Positions 37,037 to 47,964 of a stretch of DNA of 64,000 nt are shown in pieces (within the stretch, counting starts at the first letter, position 1; each line of letters starts with the position of its first letter). A program made the position numbers and the translations under genes. The stretch is from the NCBI GenBank assembly GCA_002205965.3, contig NADL03000638.1:310001-374000 (forward strand), in the 5' to 3' direction. Source of the DNA: Kappaphycus alvarezii. Its lineage: Eukaryota; Rhodophyta; Florideophyceae; Gigartinales; Solieriaceae. The notes below the pieces were generated by a model that ran no database searches, had not been told where the DNA came from, and saw only the letters and a list, made by a program, of their open reading frames with translations.

Positions 37037-38463
37037 ATGACGCACGCCCGCCTCATCACCCTACTCTCCTTCTCCGCCCTCCTCCTCGCACAAAAGTGGC
37101 TGTCTGTACGGCAACCACTGCCATATATGGACGAACTGTTCCACATTCCCAAGCACAGGCCTTGTGTTCCAGTTTACCATCCGGGTCCCTCCCGTCGTAT
37201 CATCCGGCCATCACGACGCCGCCCCTGCTTTACCTTCCCGTCCCCGTACTTTACACGCTTTCCTTTGGGCGTATTCCTTGCACGCCATTTGTTCTTCGTT
37301 TGCAGTCTGCGTTTTCATACGCTCTTACCATCCCCGTGTATACGCGGATCTTGGTGCGGCTTCATTGGTTGTTGCCGGGGCGTAAATCGCGGTTGCCTGT
37401 ATTTGTGGTTGCGATTGTTTTGTTTCTGCATCCGGTCTCGCTGTTTTATGCACACCTGTTTTATACAGACCCTCTTTGTCTTGTTCTGGTTGTTTTTTCA
37501 TATCTTCTCTACCTCGGTCGGCGCCCCGCGTTCTCTGCTTTAGCCTGCTTTCTCGCTTCACTCACACGCCAGACGTCCATCATTTGGCATTTTTTCATCT
37601 CCTTTCAAACCGTATGGGGCGAAATGGCGGATGTTTTGTTTCCCCGTTTGGTTGGCAATGTAGTCTCTCTCCTCCGCACCACACTGTGGCCACACATTCT
37701 CGGCGGCGTGCTCTATGTTCTGTTCCTTTACGTGAACAATGGTATCGCCCTCGGGGACCGGCAACACCATACCGCCATGATGCATTGGGCCATGGCCCCG
37801 TACTTTTTCGGCTTCCACGCGTTGTCTTACCTACCGTTCCAGCTTGCAACGCCACAACTGGTACTAGCTCAGTTGAAAGTGTTGCGTCGATTGCGATGGA
37901 TGATGATCAGTGGAGTAGTGGGGCTTATGTTTGGGGTATGTATATGGCAAACGGGAGACTATGCACACCCGTTTGCATTGTCGGATAACCGACACTATGT
38001 GTTTTACATGTACCGCAAATGGCTGCTCGTATCGCAATGGCGAAGGTTGGCACTAGTGCCGGTGTACACGTGGGGTGCGGTAAGCCCGTTGTTGGACTCG
38101 GAAGTGTGTGTGTTGAATGGAGATGGCAAGGAACAAGAGGAGAGGAGAAAGTGGACGAGGGAGGTGCAGTATGCGCGGCAGGAGATGGTCGGGGATTTGG
38201 TGTTGTCGGCGTGTGCGATGGCGAGTGTGGTGCCGGCGGGGCTGTTGGAGCCGAGGTACTTTTGCGTGGGGTCGACGATTTGGACATTGAGAAGGGTGGG
38301 GAGATGTAGACATGGTTGGTCTAGCAGGGTGTTGTGGATGATGGTTGGGATTTTGGTGGCGGTGAATGTGGCGCTGCTTTACTTGTTTGTGGAGATGCCG
38401 TTTGAGAGGGCTGTGGATGCGCATATGCCGGACGATTTGTCACCCGGTCGTTTTATGTTTTGA
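37037..38463 (+). CDS. ALG10: ALG10 / DIE2 alpha-1,2-glucosyltransferase
   Basis: ALG10 adds the last, alpha-1,2-linked glucose to the dolichol-linked oligosaccharide in the ER lumen, which makes the glycan a good substrate for oligosaccharyltransferase. The N-terminal signal-anchor (LITLLSFSALLLAQKWL) is followed by PYMDELFHIP, then in the next frame AQALCSS and HPAITTPPLLY. Those are the YMDE-FHIPQAQ and TTPP motifs of the family. Later come FYTDPLCLVLV, SLTRQTSIIWH and ALGDRQHHT. Many hydrophobic segments follow, as in this roughly 12-span membrane protein. The frame break lies in the CCC of ATTCCCAAGC near 37153; one more C restores FHIPQAQ and gives 475 residues (human 473). An upstream in-frame ATG at 37004 is an alternative start. 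The coding strand is C-rich at the 5' end and G-rich at the 3' end. Confidence 0.95.
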
Positions 38464-38871
38464 TGGTGGGAATGGGGCTATTGGGAGGCTATTGGTGCAG
38501 TGTGTTTACAGTTTTACAGTAAAGTTTACAGTAGTAGAGTGCAGAGATCGGGGGTTTGATCGGACACTGGTGCATGGTGTGTGGTGGGCGTTGATTGGAT
38601 GTATCTTTGGGGTTGGCAAAGTGACAAAGAGGGTGCTGAATTGCTGGATGTAGTGTAGGATTGGACTTGATATACCGTACTGTACAGTACGGTATGTATT
38701 ATGCGGTGAGGAGGGCAGTCGCAAATTGACAAGTGACATCTATAGGGCTAGGCGTGCAGTTTATATTATCGACACGGTATGCCCTGGTCCCTCCCATCAC
38801 TCCGTGACCGTATGTTATCACATCCCAATTCAACCTGCCGCGGCATAGATTACAGTCAACACGTCTTGTCC
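38464..38871. other. Convergent ALG10-FANCA spacer with palindromes
   Basis: Only 408 bp lie between the two stop codons. The spacer holds TACAGT/TACAGTA words at 38506-38534 and a perfect 24-bp palindrome (next entry). No gene was found. Confidence 0.6.
38672..38695. repeat. Perfect 24-bp palindrome
   Basis: The sequence ATACCGTACTGT is followed immediately by its exact reverse complement, ACAGTACGGTAT. It lies between two convergent genes and contains the GTACTGTAC core that recurs through the gene islands. It could form a cruciform or be a dyad protein-binding site. Confidence 0.9.
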
Positions 38872-41800
38872 TCACTCCCCTACCGTTTTCATATCCTCAG
38901 TCCGCAGACACCTACAGTACATCCTCACTTCCTCTGCGAATTCCTCAAATTCTACTAGTATTCGGTCCAGCCAATCACTCATCCCCATTTCCCTCCCGCT
39001 TGTTCCACCGCACCATGTTTTCACAAATCGCCCCACCACTTTCAACAGTTCCTTCCGCAGACCGTCGCGATACTCCACAACGCGTCCAAATGCCAATTTT
39101 GACATCTTGCCCCGCTCCTTCTCTCCCCACTCCCTCTGTAAAACTCTATAAACACCCAAAATGTTGCAAACCACCTTGTCCCGCAACCCCCCATCTTCCA
39201 TCTTGGAAACCACACCCCTGAATTCATCCTCTCCCAACTTTCCCAACCCCCAAACACCCTCCCAACGCACACACAAACGCACGCGCTCTCCCCAACCTCC
39301 CCACCCCCCTGCCCACTCCAAACCCCTCCCCCACAATCCCCCTGTAATCATCCTCCGCCACCACATCCCCGCCCAATCTTTCCCTCATCCAGTACGGCCC
39401 ACTCACCCCCACAACCGCACCCTCTCCTCCCACAAAACCCCATCATCCCATCCATACACTCCAACACCCCCTCATACTCCTCCCCCCCAACAAACCCGTA
39501 CAGAAACGGCCCCATCCCCGCCACATACATCCCCACATCAATCACATCCACCACACTTTCACCACCCGCACACCAACTCAACCCACCCACAACCCCCGAA
39601 AACCTCCTCACCGCACCTTCCACCCCCTCCACCCCATCCGCAACATCTCGACCGCACTGCAACACAACACCAATCCCCAACATTCTTGCATTCCCATCCA
39701 CCACACCACACACCAACTCACTCATCCCTACAGCCATCTGCGTCTCCCGCTCATGCCCCACCGCGCTCCATTCATCCAACGCACACATCGCCCGTTTCAC
39801 ATCCCGCGCCTGATCCACCAACCTCCGCACCGCACACACCCACACTGCCACTCTTCCCACATCCCCGCAAACGAATCCCATACCATGCAAATGTTGCACA
39901 CTAACAACACCTCGCTTGTACAACCCCTCTCCCCATCATTCCGTCTCCCCTCGCACCGTTCCAGACTTTGAAGCACGTATCGCAGACAATGCGCCGGCAG
40001 CGGCCACAACGTCGGCATCAAATACTCGGCAATATGCGAGTCTGCTTTGTCAAACCCCGCCCCTATTCCAAAGTACCACTGTCTCCGCATGGACAACGTC
40101 GACAACATTCGCAATGCCGCTTCCGCCCCATGACGTTGTATGCATGTCGCCACCATCTCTGCAAGTGTGCACGGGTTGTCCCCGATTCTCCATTCGTCGC
40201 CCTGTTCACAAGCGGCGTTGCGTCAGCGTACATGAGCAGCCTTGTAATATCCAATCCGCGTTTTGCCCTGAGGGTGTCGTCTCGACCGCCAGAAAGAGGC
40301 TGGCTTCGCCGATTATGGCGCTTGGGTCCATGCCGGAGCGTTGAAAAGAGGCAAGTACTTTACGTACGCTGTTTGGCCGGCCCCACCCGCATCGGTACTC
40401 TGTCTTGAGCCAATCGCGTAGGGACCGTCGCTCGTGCCCGTACAACTGATCAGAGGACAACATCAGGGCGGCAGTGCGCAGAATATCTGCCGCATCCTGC
40501 GTTACTTGTTCCGTAATGCTGTTCTTGAACTGAGCGGCTGTGTGCGCTAGTAATCTCCATGGCACGGTGACAACCCATTGTACCAAACTCAAAAGCGGCT
40601 TGGTGAGCAGTCGATAAAGAACGGAATCTGCTGCATGTTGTGCGCTTGAGTTGTGATCAGAGTAGTTGGCATCTTCCACACGATCATTAAGCAAGTATCC
40701 TTCATCTCTTGCTACTTTAAAAGAGCACAAACTATGGAGCGCAAATCGAACAGAATGTCTGACATTCTCCCCATCGCGCAGGGATAAACACTCGAAAATT
40801 GTCTTCACAAACAGGTGCTGCGTATCTGTGGAATTGGAGTATGGCAAGTAACATAGGTCTGCTAGGCACGACTCTCCGATCAAAAGGGAAACTACGGAAA
40901 TTATCTGCGCAAGGGCGACTCCGAAATCAGGAGTGACAGATGCCAACCGCATGCATACCAGAGCAAAGAGGTGGTGTTGGAGCTGCCGATGAAGTGAGCG
41001 CGAAACCTCACTACCGATCACTCTTGCGAAAAAAGTGCAAAGAACAGAACCGCATTGTCGCCACCATCTCCGATATGACCCCACGAGCCTCTCGTCGTCT
41101 TCGTTACCCTCCTCGCTATCGGTAGTATCATGTTGATAATCTGAGGTCAAGGCGTTCAACATTCCTTGCAAAGTTTCTGCCGCTAATGCTGCAGTAGCGT
41201 GGGGTTCCTTTCGTCGCTCGAGCTCCTCCTTAAATCTTTCCAACATGTTTGCAACTGCCGTTTCGCTCATGTCAGCGGAACTTCCGTTGGGCATGCCGCT
41301 CGCCTTTAGACACGTCCGCTGCTTCTGAAATGATCGTTTCAGCACAAACTCTACTGTGTAAGCAAAGTCCTGGTTCTCTTCGAGATCCGAGTTGTTGGGT
41401 CTGGACGGCGGTTCAACTTGGTCGTCAGTGTCTTTCTGTTTTACATTGCGACTAGATGCTTTGATCGCAGATATAGCCGTATGGGCTTCTTCCTTTGTAA
41501 CAGCATTGTCCCTTCGTTTGAAGGCCATGACTTTGATCAGATTGATTCGATGCTCATCAAAGGCTCTTTTGTCCATAAATGGATTCACCCCCGCCTCAGT
41601 TGTAGGGGTGAGATCAGGCCTTAGGAGAACAGGAAGAGTATTGCCTCGAAAGTGGTAACGATGAAAGTTCATCTGTCGTACTAGAGAGGTGGGAATCTTA
41701 CCACCTGATTGTGCAAATTCTGAAACAAACCGACTGACGTCAAGTTCAGCTTTTCGCCGGCTCTGTGACGCCGGCAGCTGGGTCCCATCACTGTTCAAGT

Positions 41801-43157
41801 TAATTCCATTGGAACCCGTCCTATGCATTGGATCTAGGTCACTGATCTTGGCGCGCACTTCAACGAGATAATCGCCAAACTGGCGAAGATGTTGCCTGTT
41901 TGCGGAGAGTACTCTATGGTTTGTTCTCAAATACTGCACCGGCTCTAATGAAACCAATTCACTCAGCGCGTTTACAATGGCCTTCACTACAGGACCATCA
42001 CTTGCACGGACAACGTTCTTCAGCCAGCGTTCATGCTCCACAAAGCCCTGCGCATCCTTCTCTCCCTCTGCTGTGAACCCTTTAGGATGAAACAAGTGCC
42101 TCGCAAGACATAACAAAGTGGCCATCACATACCCGTCTCCCTGCGCATGCACTGAGCTGAGCGCCGCTGTCACCGAACATTCCATGGTAGTCCTCGAAGT
42201 AGGAGCGACGTGCGAACTGCTGTGATCCAAAATGCGTTCGATCAATACACAAGTATATCCCAAACGACCCTTCACGATGACATGTCCCTTGCCATCCGCC
42301 AGTGTCACAACGACACGGACACCTTGACTAAACAACGCGACAGCCGCCTCCAGCGACACCCCCTGCACAACGCCAAGACCGCCTTCTCTTCGTCAACGCC
42401 ACCTTTCAAATACTCTGCCACCTTTCTCCCGTTGCCAAGCCACTCAGTTCCGGTGTCCACACACGAGATGGCCTTCCGCAGCTCCCCCCCCATGTTCCCG
42501 TTTTGGCAAAACGACATGGCGGGCCCATTCCTCCAAGAGTCCATCCGCGACACCTCCTTCGCCTGCTTCCTTCCTGATAACATCGACGACGATGCGGGCC
42601 AACTTAAACTTGAGAGGCAGGTCGACTCCCGCTTGGTCATCTCCGAATAGGGCGGCGATGAGCGCACCCAAGGTGCGCTCGCCTACCCTACCGAGGTCCA
42701 ATAAAACATGAAGCAAGGCTTCGATGCCTGGATATACGCCGCGACATGAGCATAATTCAGGATTGTCAAGCTCCAGGGTGGCCCTGACGAGGAGAGATTG
42801 GGATGGAATCTCGATGGGTCTTATGAGGCGATGGCGGATTAATACGGAAAGGGCGCATAGTGGAGGGAGAGTGTCTTGGTCGAAAAAGAGGGCGGAGATA
42901 AGTTCGGAGGGGGCGTGGAAACGGGATTGGAGATGGGATTGAAGGGTAGATAGCGGAGAAGGGTCGGCATGTTTGGATATGCATGTTAGAGAGTCACAGA
43001 GGGTGGAGAGGGTGGGAGGAAGGGAAGGGAGGGGGAGGTGGGAAATGGAAGGGATGGAGAGGGTGGAGTTTTGGGTGGGTGCGGGGAAACAGGAGAGGAT
43101 TTTGGAATGGAGGGAGGGGGAAAGCAGGCGCGTTTTCTTGGTAGGAGGGGGGATCAT
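38872..43157 (-). CDS. FANCA: FANCA-like Fanconi anaemia core-complex protein
   Basis: FANCA is a subunit of the Fanconi core complex, which ubiquitinates FANCD2-FANCI in interstrand crosslink repair. The strongest segment is the 720-codon frame at 40206-42368. LVSLEPVQYLRTNHRVL aligns with human VPFEPPLYLKVH. DVSRFVSEFAQSGGKIPTSLV then NFHRYHFRGNTLPVLLRPD aligns with human DVEKAIMVFEHTGNIP... and FRRPYYVSHFLPALLTPR. The order and spacing agree. The N-terminal part (42444-43157) is a helical, Leu/Pro-rich region starting MIPPPTKKTRLL, with a Lys/Arg nuclear-type motif. The C-terminal third (38872-40206) is spread over four or more frames, joined at G runs such as 40243, 40177 and 39927. Ten single-base additions make one frame of about 1,431 residues (human 1,455). 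Family assignment of the last 400 residues rests on continuity only. It is divergent from eRF3. Confidence 0.83.
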
Positions 43158-43985
43158 CGAGGTATCGGAGGAGGAAGAGGGAACATTTGGGCACTGTTGG
43201 GGTTGCGGTGGCTGTTGCCGCCTGCCTGTGAGACCGGTGATGGGTTGGCAGAGACGCGTTGCTCGCTCAAAGTTGGGGGGAAGCAGTCGGATCCGGATGA
43301 CGATCAGTTTGTCTTTCTACGATTACGCGCAATTCGAAATCGAGGAATTCTTTTTGTTTACAGCGCATTACAGTAATTGGAGAGTACAATTGTGATCAAT
43401 ACAGAAACTTGAGCTTACACTGTAAACAAAACACACAAAAAGCCCTCCAACTTGACAGACCTGTCTTATACTGTAGCTAACCTTACTACTTGGATTGAAT
43501 TTGTATCGAACCAAATTCAAGTACATATTGTACAGTACATGTGTATGGTTTTGACCCGTGTATAGTTTAAGGGCAAAATTTTGAGAAATAAAATTAAAGT
43601 TTTTATGTTTTCATGTTTTCCAAGGTTACACAACCCTGTACAAAGGGCTTTTAGTGGGCAGAAAGCTGAAATATTTGACAATATTTGCTGACAAATGACA
43701 GGATTAACATCCTGATCCCCTCTAGCTAGATCAGCACAGCCCATCGGCTAACAATTGGCTAGATGCGGTACAGTACTGTACAGCACCTTACCTGCGTGTC
43801 AACTTGACCCAGATGTTTCCTTTCAACTCTAAACAACACTGCTCCACGACGCCCGCTTCACCCTTGCCAGTTTCGCTCACGCACCACCCTCCACAGTGTA
43901 AATCCATACCCATCATCCCACCCTCCTCCCACCAACTCCAAACCGGCCTCTCCCCTTCCCTTCCCTTCCCCTGCACACCGCCACC
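43158..43985. promoter_or_regulatory. Divergent FANCA-eRF3 intergenic region
   Basis: This 828-bp spacer lies between two start codons facing away from each other and must hold both promoters. It contains the 12-bp palindrome TACAGTACTGTA at 43770-43781, shared with other island spacers. A pyrimidine-rich tract (CCTCTCCCCTTCCCTTCCCT) sits just before the eRF3 start. No TATA box is evident to me. Confidence 0.5.
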
Positions 43986-45636
43986 ATGAATCCGCAAGCC
44001 AGTGAATTCATCCCCTCGTGGCTCGCCCGTCCCGCCGCCTCCTCCGACGCCCCGACTCCCAACCTTCACCCCCTCAAGCATCATGGGAGGATGCCCACAC
44101 CGTGGACCCTGTATCTCCTGTCACTACTGCTGTTTCTGCCGTCAACATCTCTACCGATGCCGCCTCAAAAGACGTTGCAATGACACCTGCGCCGCAACCG
44201 CTGGTTGACGTCAAGCACGAGTCGAACGTCGCGCAACCGGAAGTGGAGGGTAAGGGGGATGTCGCGCCGTTTGATCCGAATGCTATGGACTTGGATGAGA
44301 AGAAGCCGTTGAATGTCGTGTTGTTGGGGCATGTCGATGCGGGCAAGAGTACTATTTCGGGGCATTTGTTGGTGCTGACGGGGAATGTTGATGATCGCAC
44401 TATGGAAAAGTATGAAAAGGAGGCAAAGGCTTTGAATCGGGAGAGTTGGAAGTTTGCATTTGCTTTGGATACTTCGGAGCAGGAACGTGCAAAGGGAAAG
44501 ACCGAGGAGTGTGGTCAGGCTAGTTTTACAACTGATACCAAACGGTTTACTATTTTGGACGCCCGGGTCATAAGAATTATGTACCGCATATGATTGGGGG
44601 GGCCTCTCAAGCTGATATTGGTATTTTGGTTATCTCGGCAAGGAAGGGAGAGTTTGAGACGGGATTCGAAAGGGGTGGCCAAACAAGGGAGCATGCAATG
44701 TTGGCAAAGACCTCCGGTGTGAGGCAGATGGTCATCGTTATCAACAAGCTTGATGATACTAGTGTATTGAATGTGGACGGCACGTGGAGTAAGGAACGCT
44801 TTGATGAATGCAAGACCAAACTAGAGCCGTATTTGAGGCAGGTCGGCTGGAATCCAAAGGGTCTTGTCTGGATCCCTGTGTCCGGTATCACCGGTCAGAA
44901 CTTGAAGGATAAGGTGGATCCTAGTGTGTGCGGTTGGTACAAGGGTGAGTCTTTGCTCGACACGTTGGAACATTTGCGCCCGCCAGAGCGTTTACTGTCA
45001 GGGCCTGTGAAAATGCCAATTTCAGAGAAACACAAGGAAATGGGGACTATGGTGATGGGGAAATTGGAATCTGGTGTGATTCAGGTGAATGACAAATTGG
45101 TGATGATGCCAAATCGAGTGGATATAATAGTAGACGCGTTGCAACTTGAGGGATCAACAGCGCAAGCGGCAGAGCCAGGGGATGTGGTGCGTCTACGATT
45201 GAAGGGCATCGAGGAGGAGGATGTACGTGTGGGATTTGTGCTGTGCTCACCGCGAGATCTGGTATCGTACACGCGGACATTTATCGCAAAGTTGGTAATC
45301 TTGGAGCACAAGAGCATTATCTGTGCAGGTTACTCTGCTGTGATTCATATTCATGCGGCTGTGGAAGAGTTTAAGGTGACGCGATTATTGGCTGAGCTGG
45401 ACAAGAAGACTGGAAAGGCAAAGCAAAAAAATCCAAAGTTTGTCAAGCCTGGGATGAGGTGTCTGGCTACATTGAGAACGTCGCAACCGATTTGTGTGGA
45501 GACGTATGAAGTGTTCCCACAATTGGGGCGTTTCATGATTCGCGACGAGGGAAAAACAGTCGCCGTAGGGACGGTTATGAGACTTTCGGAGGATAAGGAC
45601 GGGGATGCGAGGCAAGATGGATCAAGTCATGACTAA
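43986..45636 (+). CDS. GSPT1: Eukaryotic peptide chain release factor eRF3 (GSPT/SUP35)
   Basis: eRF3 is the GTPase that works with eRF1 in translation termination. The start MNPQASEFIPSWL is a PAM2-like poly(A)-binding-protein motif. A disordered linker is followed by the G domain: GHVDAGKSTISGHLL (P loop), DDRTMEKYEKEAKALNRESW, DTSEQERAKGKTEE (switch I), TILDA-PGHKNY (G3) and INKLDD (G4). The C-terminal beta-barrel domains follow, including GFVLCSPRD and the GxRCLATLRT region. FETGFERGGQTREHAMLAKT favours eRF3 over HBS1. Two frame breaks occur: a C4 run at about 44074 in the linker and a C3 run at about 44563, inside the DAPGHKN motif. One C at each restores 550 residues. The N-domain is short compared with yeast Sup35 and has no Gln/Asn-rich prion segment. 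Confidence 0.96.
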
Positions 45637-45936
45637 TGAGCGGGTTGAGGGATGTTAATTGCTAGGTGTTTTACTTTTTGTATCGCTGTGGGCGTTTGGA
45701 TCGAGTTTGGTCATGATGGAGAAACGGCATAGGAACAGAGGTAGGGGGTGGGACGGGTGTAGATCCAAAGAAGGTATGAAGAGGCTGGGTGAATGAAACG
45801 TGAGGGTAGATGGCCTTAATGCAAATGCCAGTACTAAGTAAATATGTTGTAGGAACGCAGCGAGCAGGCGTTATTGCAGGGCGAGAGTATGTCTTGCGAG
45901 AAGGGGATATGTAGTGAAGGTCCGTTCCCTTTTTGC
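45637..45936. other. Convergent eRF3-TRAPPC1 spacer
   Basis: About 300 bp between two stop codons. It should hold both 3' untranslated regions. Nothing else was recognised; the minus-strand opening through 45671-45946 has no family features. Confidence 0.6.
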
Positions 45937-46358
45937 TCAAAAGCATGGGAGTGCGCGAACGTAATTGTCGAGTTTTGTCATGAAAAACTCAGATTTGATT
46001 TCCTCCCCGCGAACATAGAGAGGATTTTTGCAACGTATTCGACATAAACGGAGTCGTATATTTCTTGAAGGGACTTTGAAATGTCGATGTTACCAAAGTT
46101 ACTACTCGTGGTGAGTACGAAACGCAGACCGGAGGGTGTTTCAAAGTAGTGCAGTGCGTAGACGTCGGTTACAAAGTGGGTGGGAACGCCTTTGGTGGGT
46201 CTGGGGACAATTTGATGGAAAAGTTGCGGAGGGCAAAAGCATGCCAAACATGTTCTTCTGGTCGTCGGAACGATCGAGAGGGGGCGTGTGCGCTGCCAGT
46301 CGCGGTAGCATAGGCAATTTCCTGTGCGATCGAAAAGGTAGAAACTGAAAACTGCCAT
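45937..46358 (-). CDS. TRAPPC1: TRAPPC1 / Bet5, TRAPP complex subunit
   Basis: TRAPPC1 is a longin-fold core subunit of the TRAPP tethering complexes, which act as nucleotide exchange factors for Rab1/Ypt1 in ER-Golgi traffic. The protein starts MAVFSFYLFDRTGNCLCYRDW, the family's typical N-terminus. SDDQKNMFGML then LRNFSIKLSP and THFVTDVYALHYFETPSGLRFVL follow, matching human YKLMYGMLF, IRSFVSKMSP and YKLHYYETPTGIKVVM. After VEYVAKNP comes SEFFMTKLDNYVRALPCF, like human SELFRSRLDSYVRSLPFF. Four one-base losses break the frame: at a C5 run (about 46285), a T4 run (about 46241), a C3 run (about 46183) and an A5 run (about 46031). Restoring all four gives 141 residues (human 145). The true stop is TGA at 45937-45939, beyond the first stop at 45978. 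It is convergent with eRF3 and divergent from the TPR gene. Confidence 0.93.
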
Positions 46359-46892
46359 CGGGGGCACTGGGGGGGAAGGGGTGATGGCGGAGGAGGATAG
46401 TGTCTCGTTGGGGCAAGATGGGGCATTATTGTCATTGCTGAAGAATGCAACGAGTTGCGATGGGTCAATGGATCAGGGGTTCACCTAATTGCCTTACAGT
46501 TCTGTAACAGTGCCTGTGTTACGGCGCCATCGAAATTACAGTGTTGTCCGTACTGTAAATTTATGGAGTATAATGCTTTGCTGTACACCACTTTTGCGAA
46601 CACACATACAGTAAAGTACAGTACTGTATGTGGCTCCCTCCCTGAGTGCAGCACTACTGTATTGATGGAACTCATCGAAGACGTTGCGATAAAACCGTCC
46701 GGCCTGGTAGCAGAGAAGACGTCAGAGTGCAGCAGTAGACAGGTCGTTAGCATTGCACCCGGGAATCCGTCCAACAACTTGACTTTCACTGACTCTTGTT
46801 GGTTTCAACTTCATTCGCACCGCACCACGTGCTCCGCATCCCACTCACTCGTCCATTCATTTCAACCACCGGCCAGCACAAGCAGCAATCAC
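46359..46892. promoter_or_regulatory. Divergent TRAPPC1-TPR intergenic region
   Basis: The 534 bp between opposing start codons should hold two promoters. It contains TACAGTACTGTA at 46617-46628, plus nearby TACAGT words at 46537-46556 and 46607-46616. The plus strand is G-rich next to TRAPPC1 and C-rich next to the TPR gene, so both nascent transcripts begin C-rich. Confidence 0.5.
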
Positions 46893-47635
46893 ATGGCAGA
46901 CAGCAACGCAACCGAGTGGGAGGTAGGCAGTGATGATCCCGCCGAAGAGCCCGCCGACTTTAGTGAGCTGGATTACGATTACAGTTCCGTACCAGAGAAA
47001 ATTGCCGCCGGTCTAAAAGAAAAGGCCAAAGGAAACGCGCTCTTTGCCAAGGGAGACTACGAGGCGGCATGGAAGCAGTACGATCGTTGCTTTGTTCATG
47101 TGTACACGTCCAAGGAGGAGTGGGAGGCAATCGGGAAGCAGGGACGGACTGATATTAACAACTTTAAAATGCCATGCCATTTGAATCGTGGGTTGTGTCG
47201 CTTGCGGACGCAGGATTTGGATAACGCCTTGTGGGACTTTTCGGAGGCTTTGCGCATTGATCCGAATAATCCAAAGGGCTTGTTAGAAGGGCTGTGGTTT
47301 TGATTAGCTTGGTGAAAAAGGATATGGCAAAGCAAGAGACGGATGAGTTGTGGGATTTGGATGTCGCTGAGGGAAAGGCAGATGATGCAAAAAAGGACCT
47401 TGTCAAGGCTGTCAGGCTTGCTCCTAACGATGTAGCCATCCGGAAAGCTCTTGACGACCTAAAGCAAGTCAGGGACCAGCTCGTTGAACATCGCAAGAAA
47501 TATCGCGCAGATCAGAAAAAGTTGTACTCGCGTCTCATCTCCAATCTTGACAAGGAGAACCAAAAGTTGAGGGAGGCTGAGGAGAAAGGTCTCTTCGCCG
47601 ACATGCCTCGTCTAGAAAGACTGCGGATAGATTAA
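46893..47635 (+). CDS. TPR-domain co-chaperone-like protein
   Basis: This is a predicted cytosolic tetratricopeptide-repeat protein of 247 residues, resembling the TPR half of FKBP52-type immunophilins and other Hsp90/Hsp70 adaptors. An acidic N-terminus starts at MADSNATEWEVGSDD. TPR 1 is LKEKAKGNALFAKGDYEAAWKQY. TPR 2 is PCHLNRGLCRLRTQDLDNALWDF, and TPR 3 begins at DPNNPKGLL and RAVVLISL. A charged C-terminal helix carries KKLYSRLISNLDKENQKL. The KGN, LNRG and KxLLxR positions fit a carboxylate clamp that binds EEVD tails; this is inferred from the pattern. No isomerase domain is present. A one-base loss near 47285 (TTAGAAGG) breaks TPR 3; restoring it joins the two frames. The start at 46893 is preferred because the upstream frame runs through the TACAGTA-rich promoter. 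Confidence 0.83.
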
Positions 47636-47964
47636 CCTCTTGCCGTAGTTTTCTTGTCTCTTACGCTGCTGTTTGTCCCAGCCCGTCGGACTATTACCGA
47701 GGCATTTTCGCTCAGTTATGCTTGGCATTGCACCATGTACCAAACGGTTTGAGATAATCTGCGGTAACTCGTTGGAAACCCCACATCGATTGGATAATTC
47801 GTTGTTCAGGACCACAGTACTGTCACCTGTGATACATGCGTAGCATCGTAATTGTGAGTCTGACTGCCGAATCTACATCTACAGGGAGCGCATGATAGGA
47901 TGTGTGCATAATGTACAACAGTCGTATGTCACAATAAAAGCACTAAACCGAACTGCTACTACCA

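Noticed and set aside
43517-43744. Minus-strand 75-codon frame in the FANCA-eRF3 spacer
   Set aside because: No family features and located in a promoter region; a weak Cys/Leu-rich pattern only.
44018-45636. Programmed frameshifting to explain the eRF3 break
   Set aside because: Known programmed sites are gene-specific with a slippery heptamer. Here unrelated genes all break at ordinary homopolymers, some three or four times.
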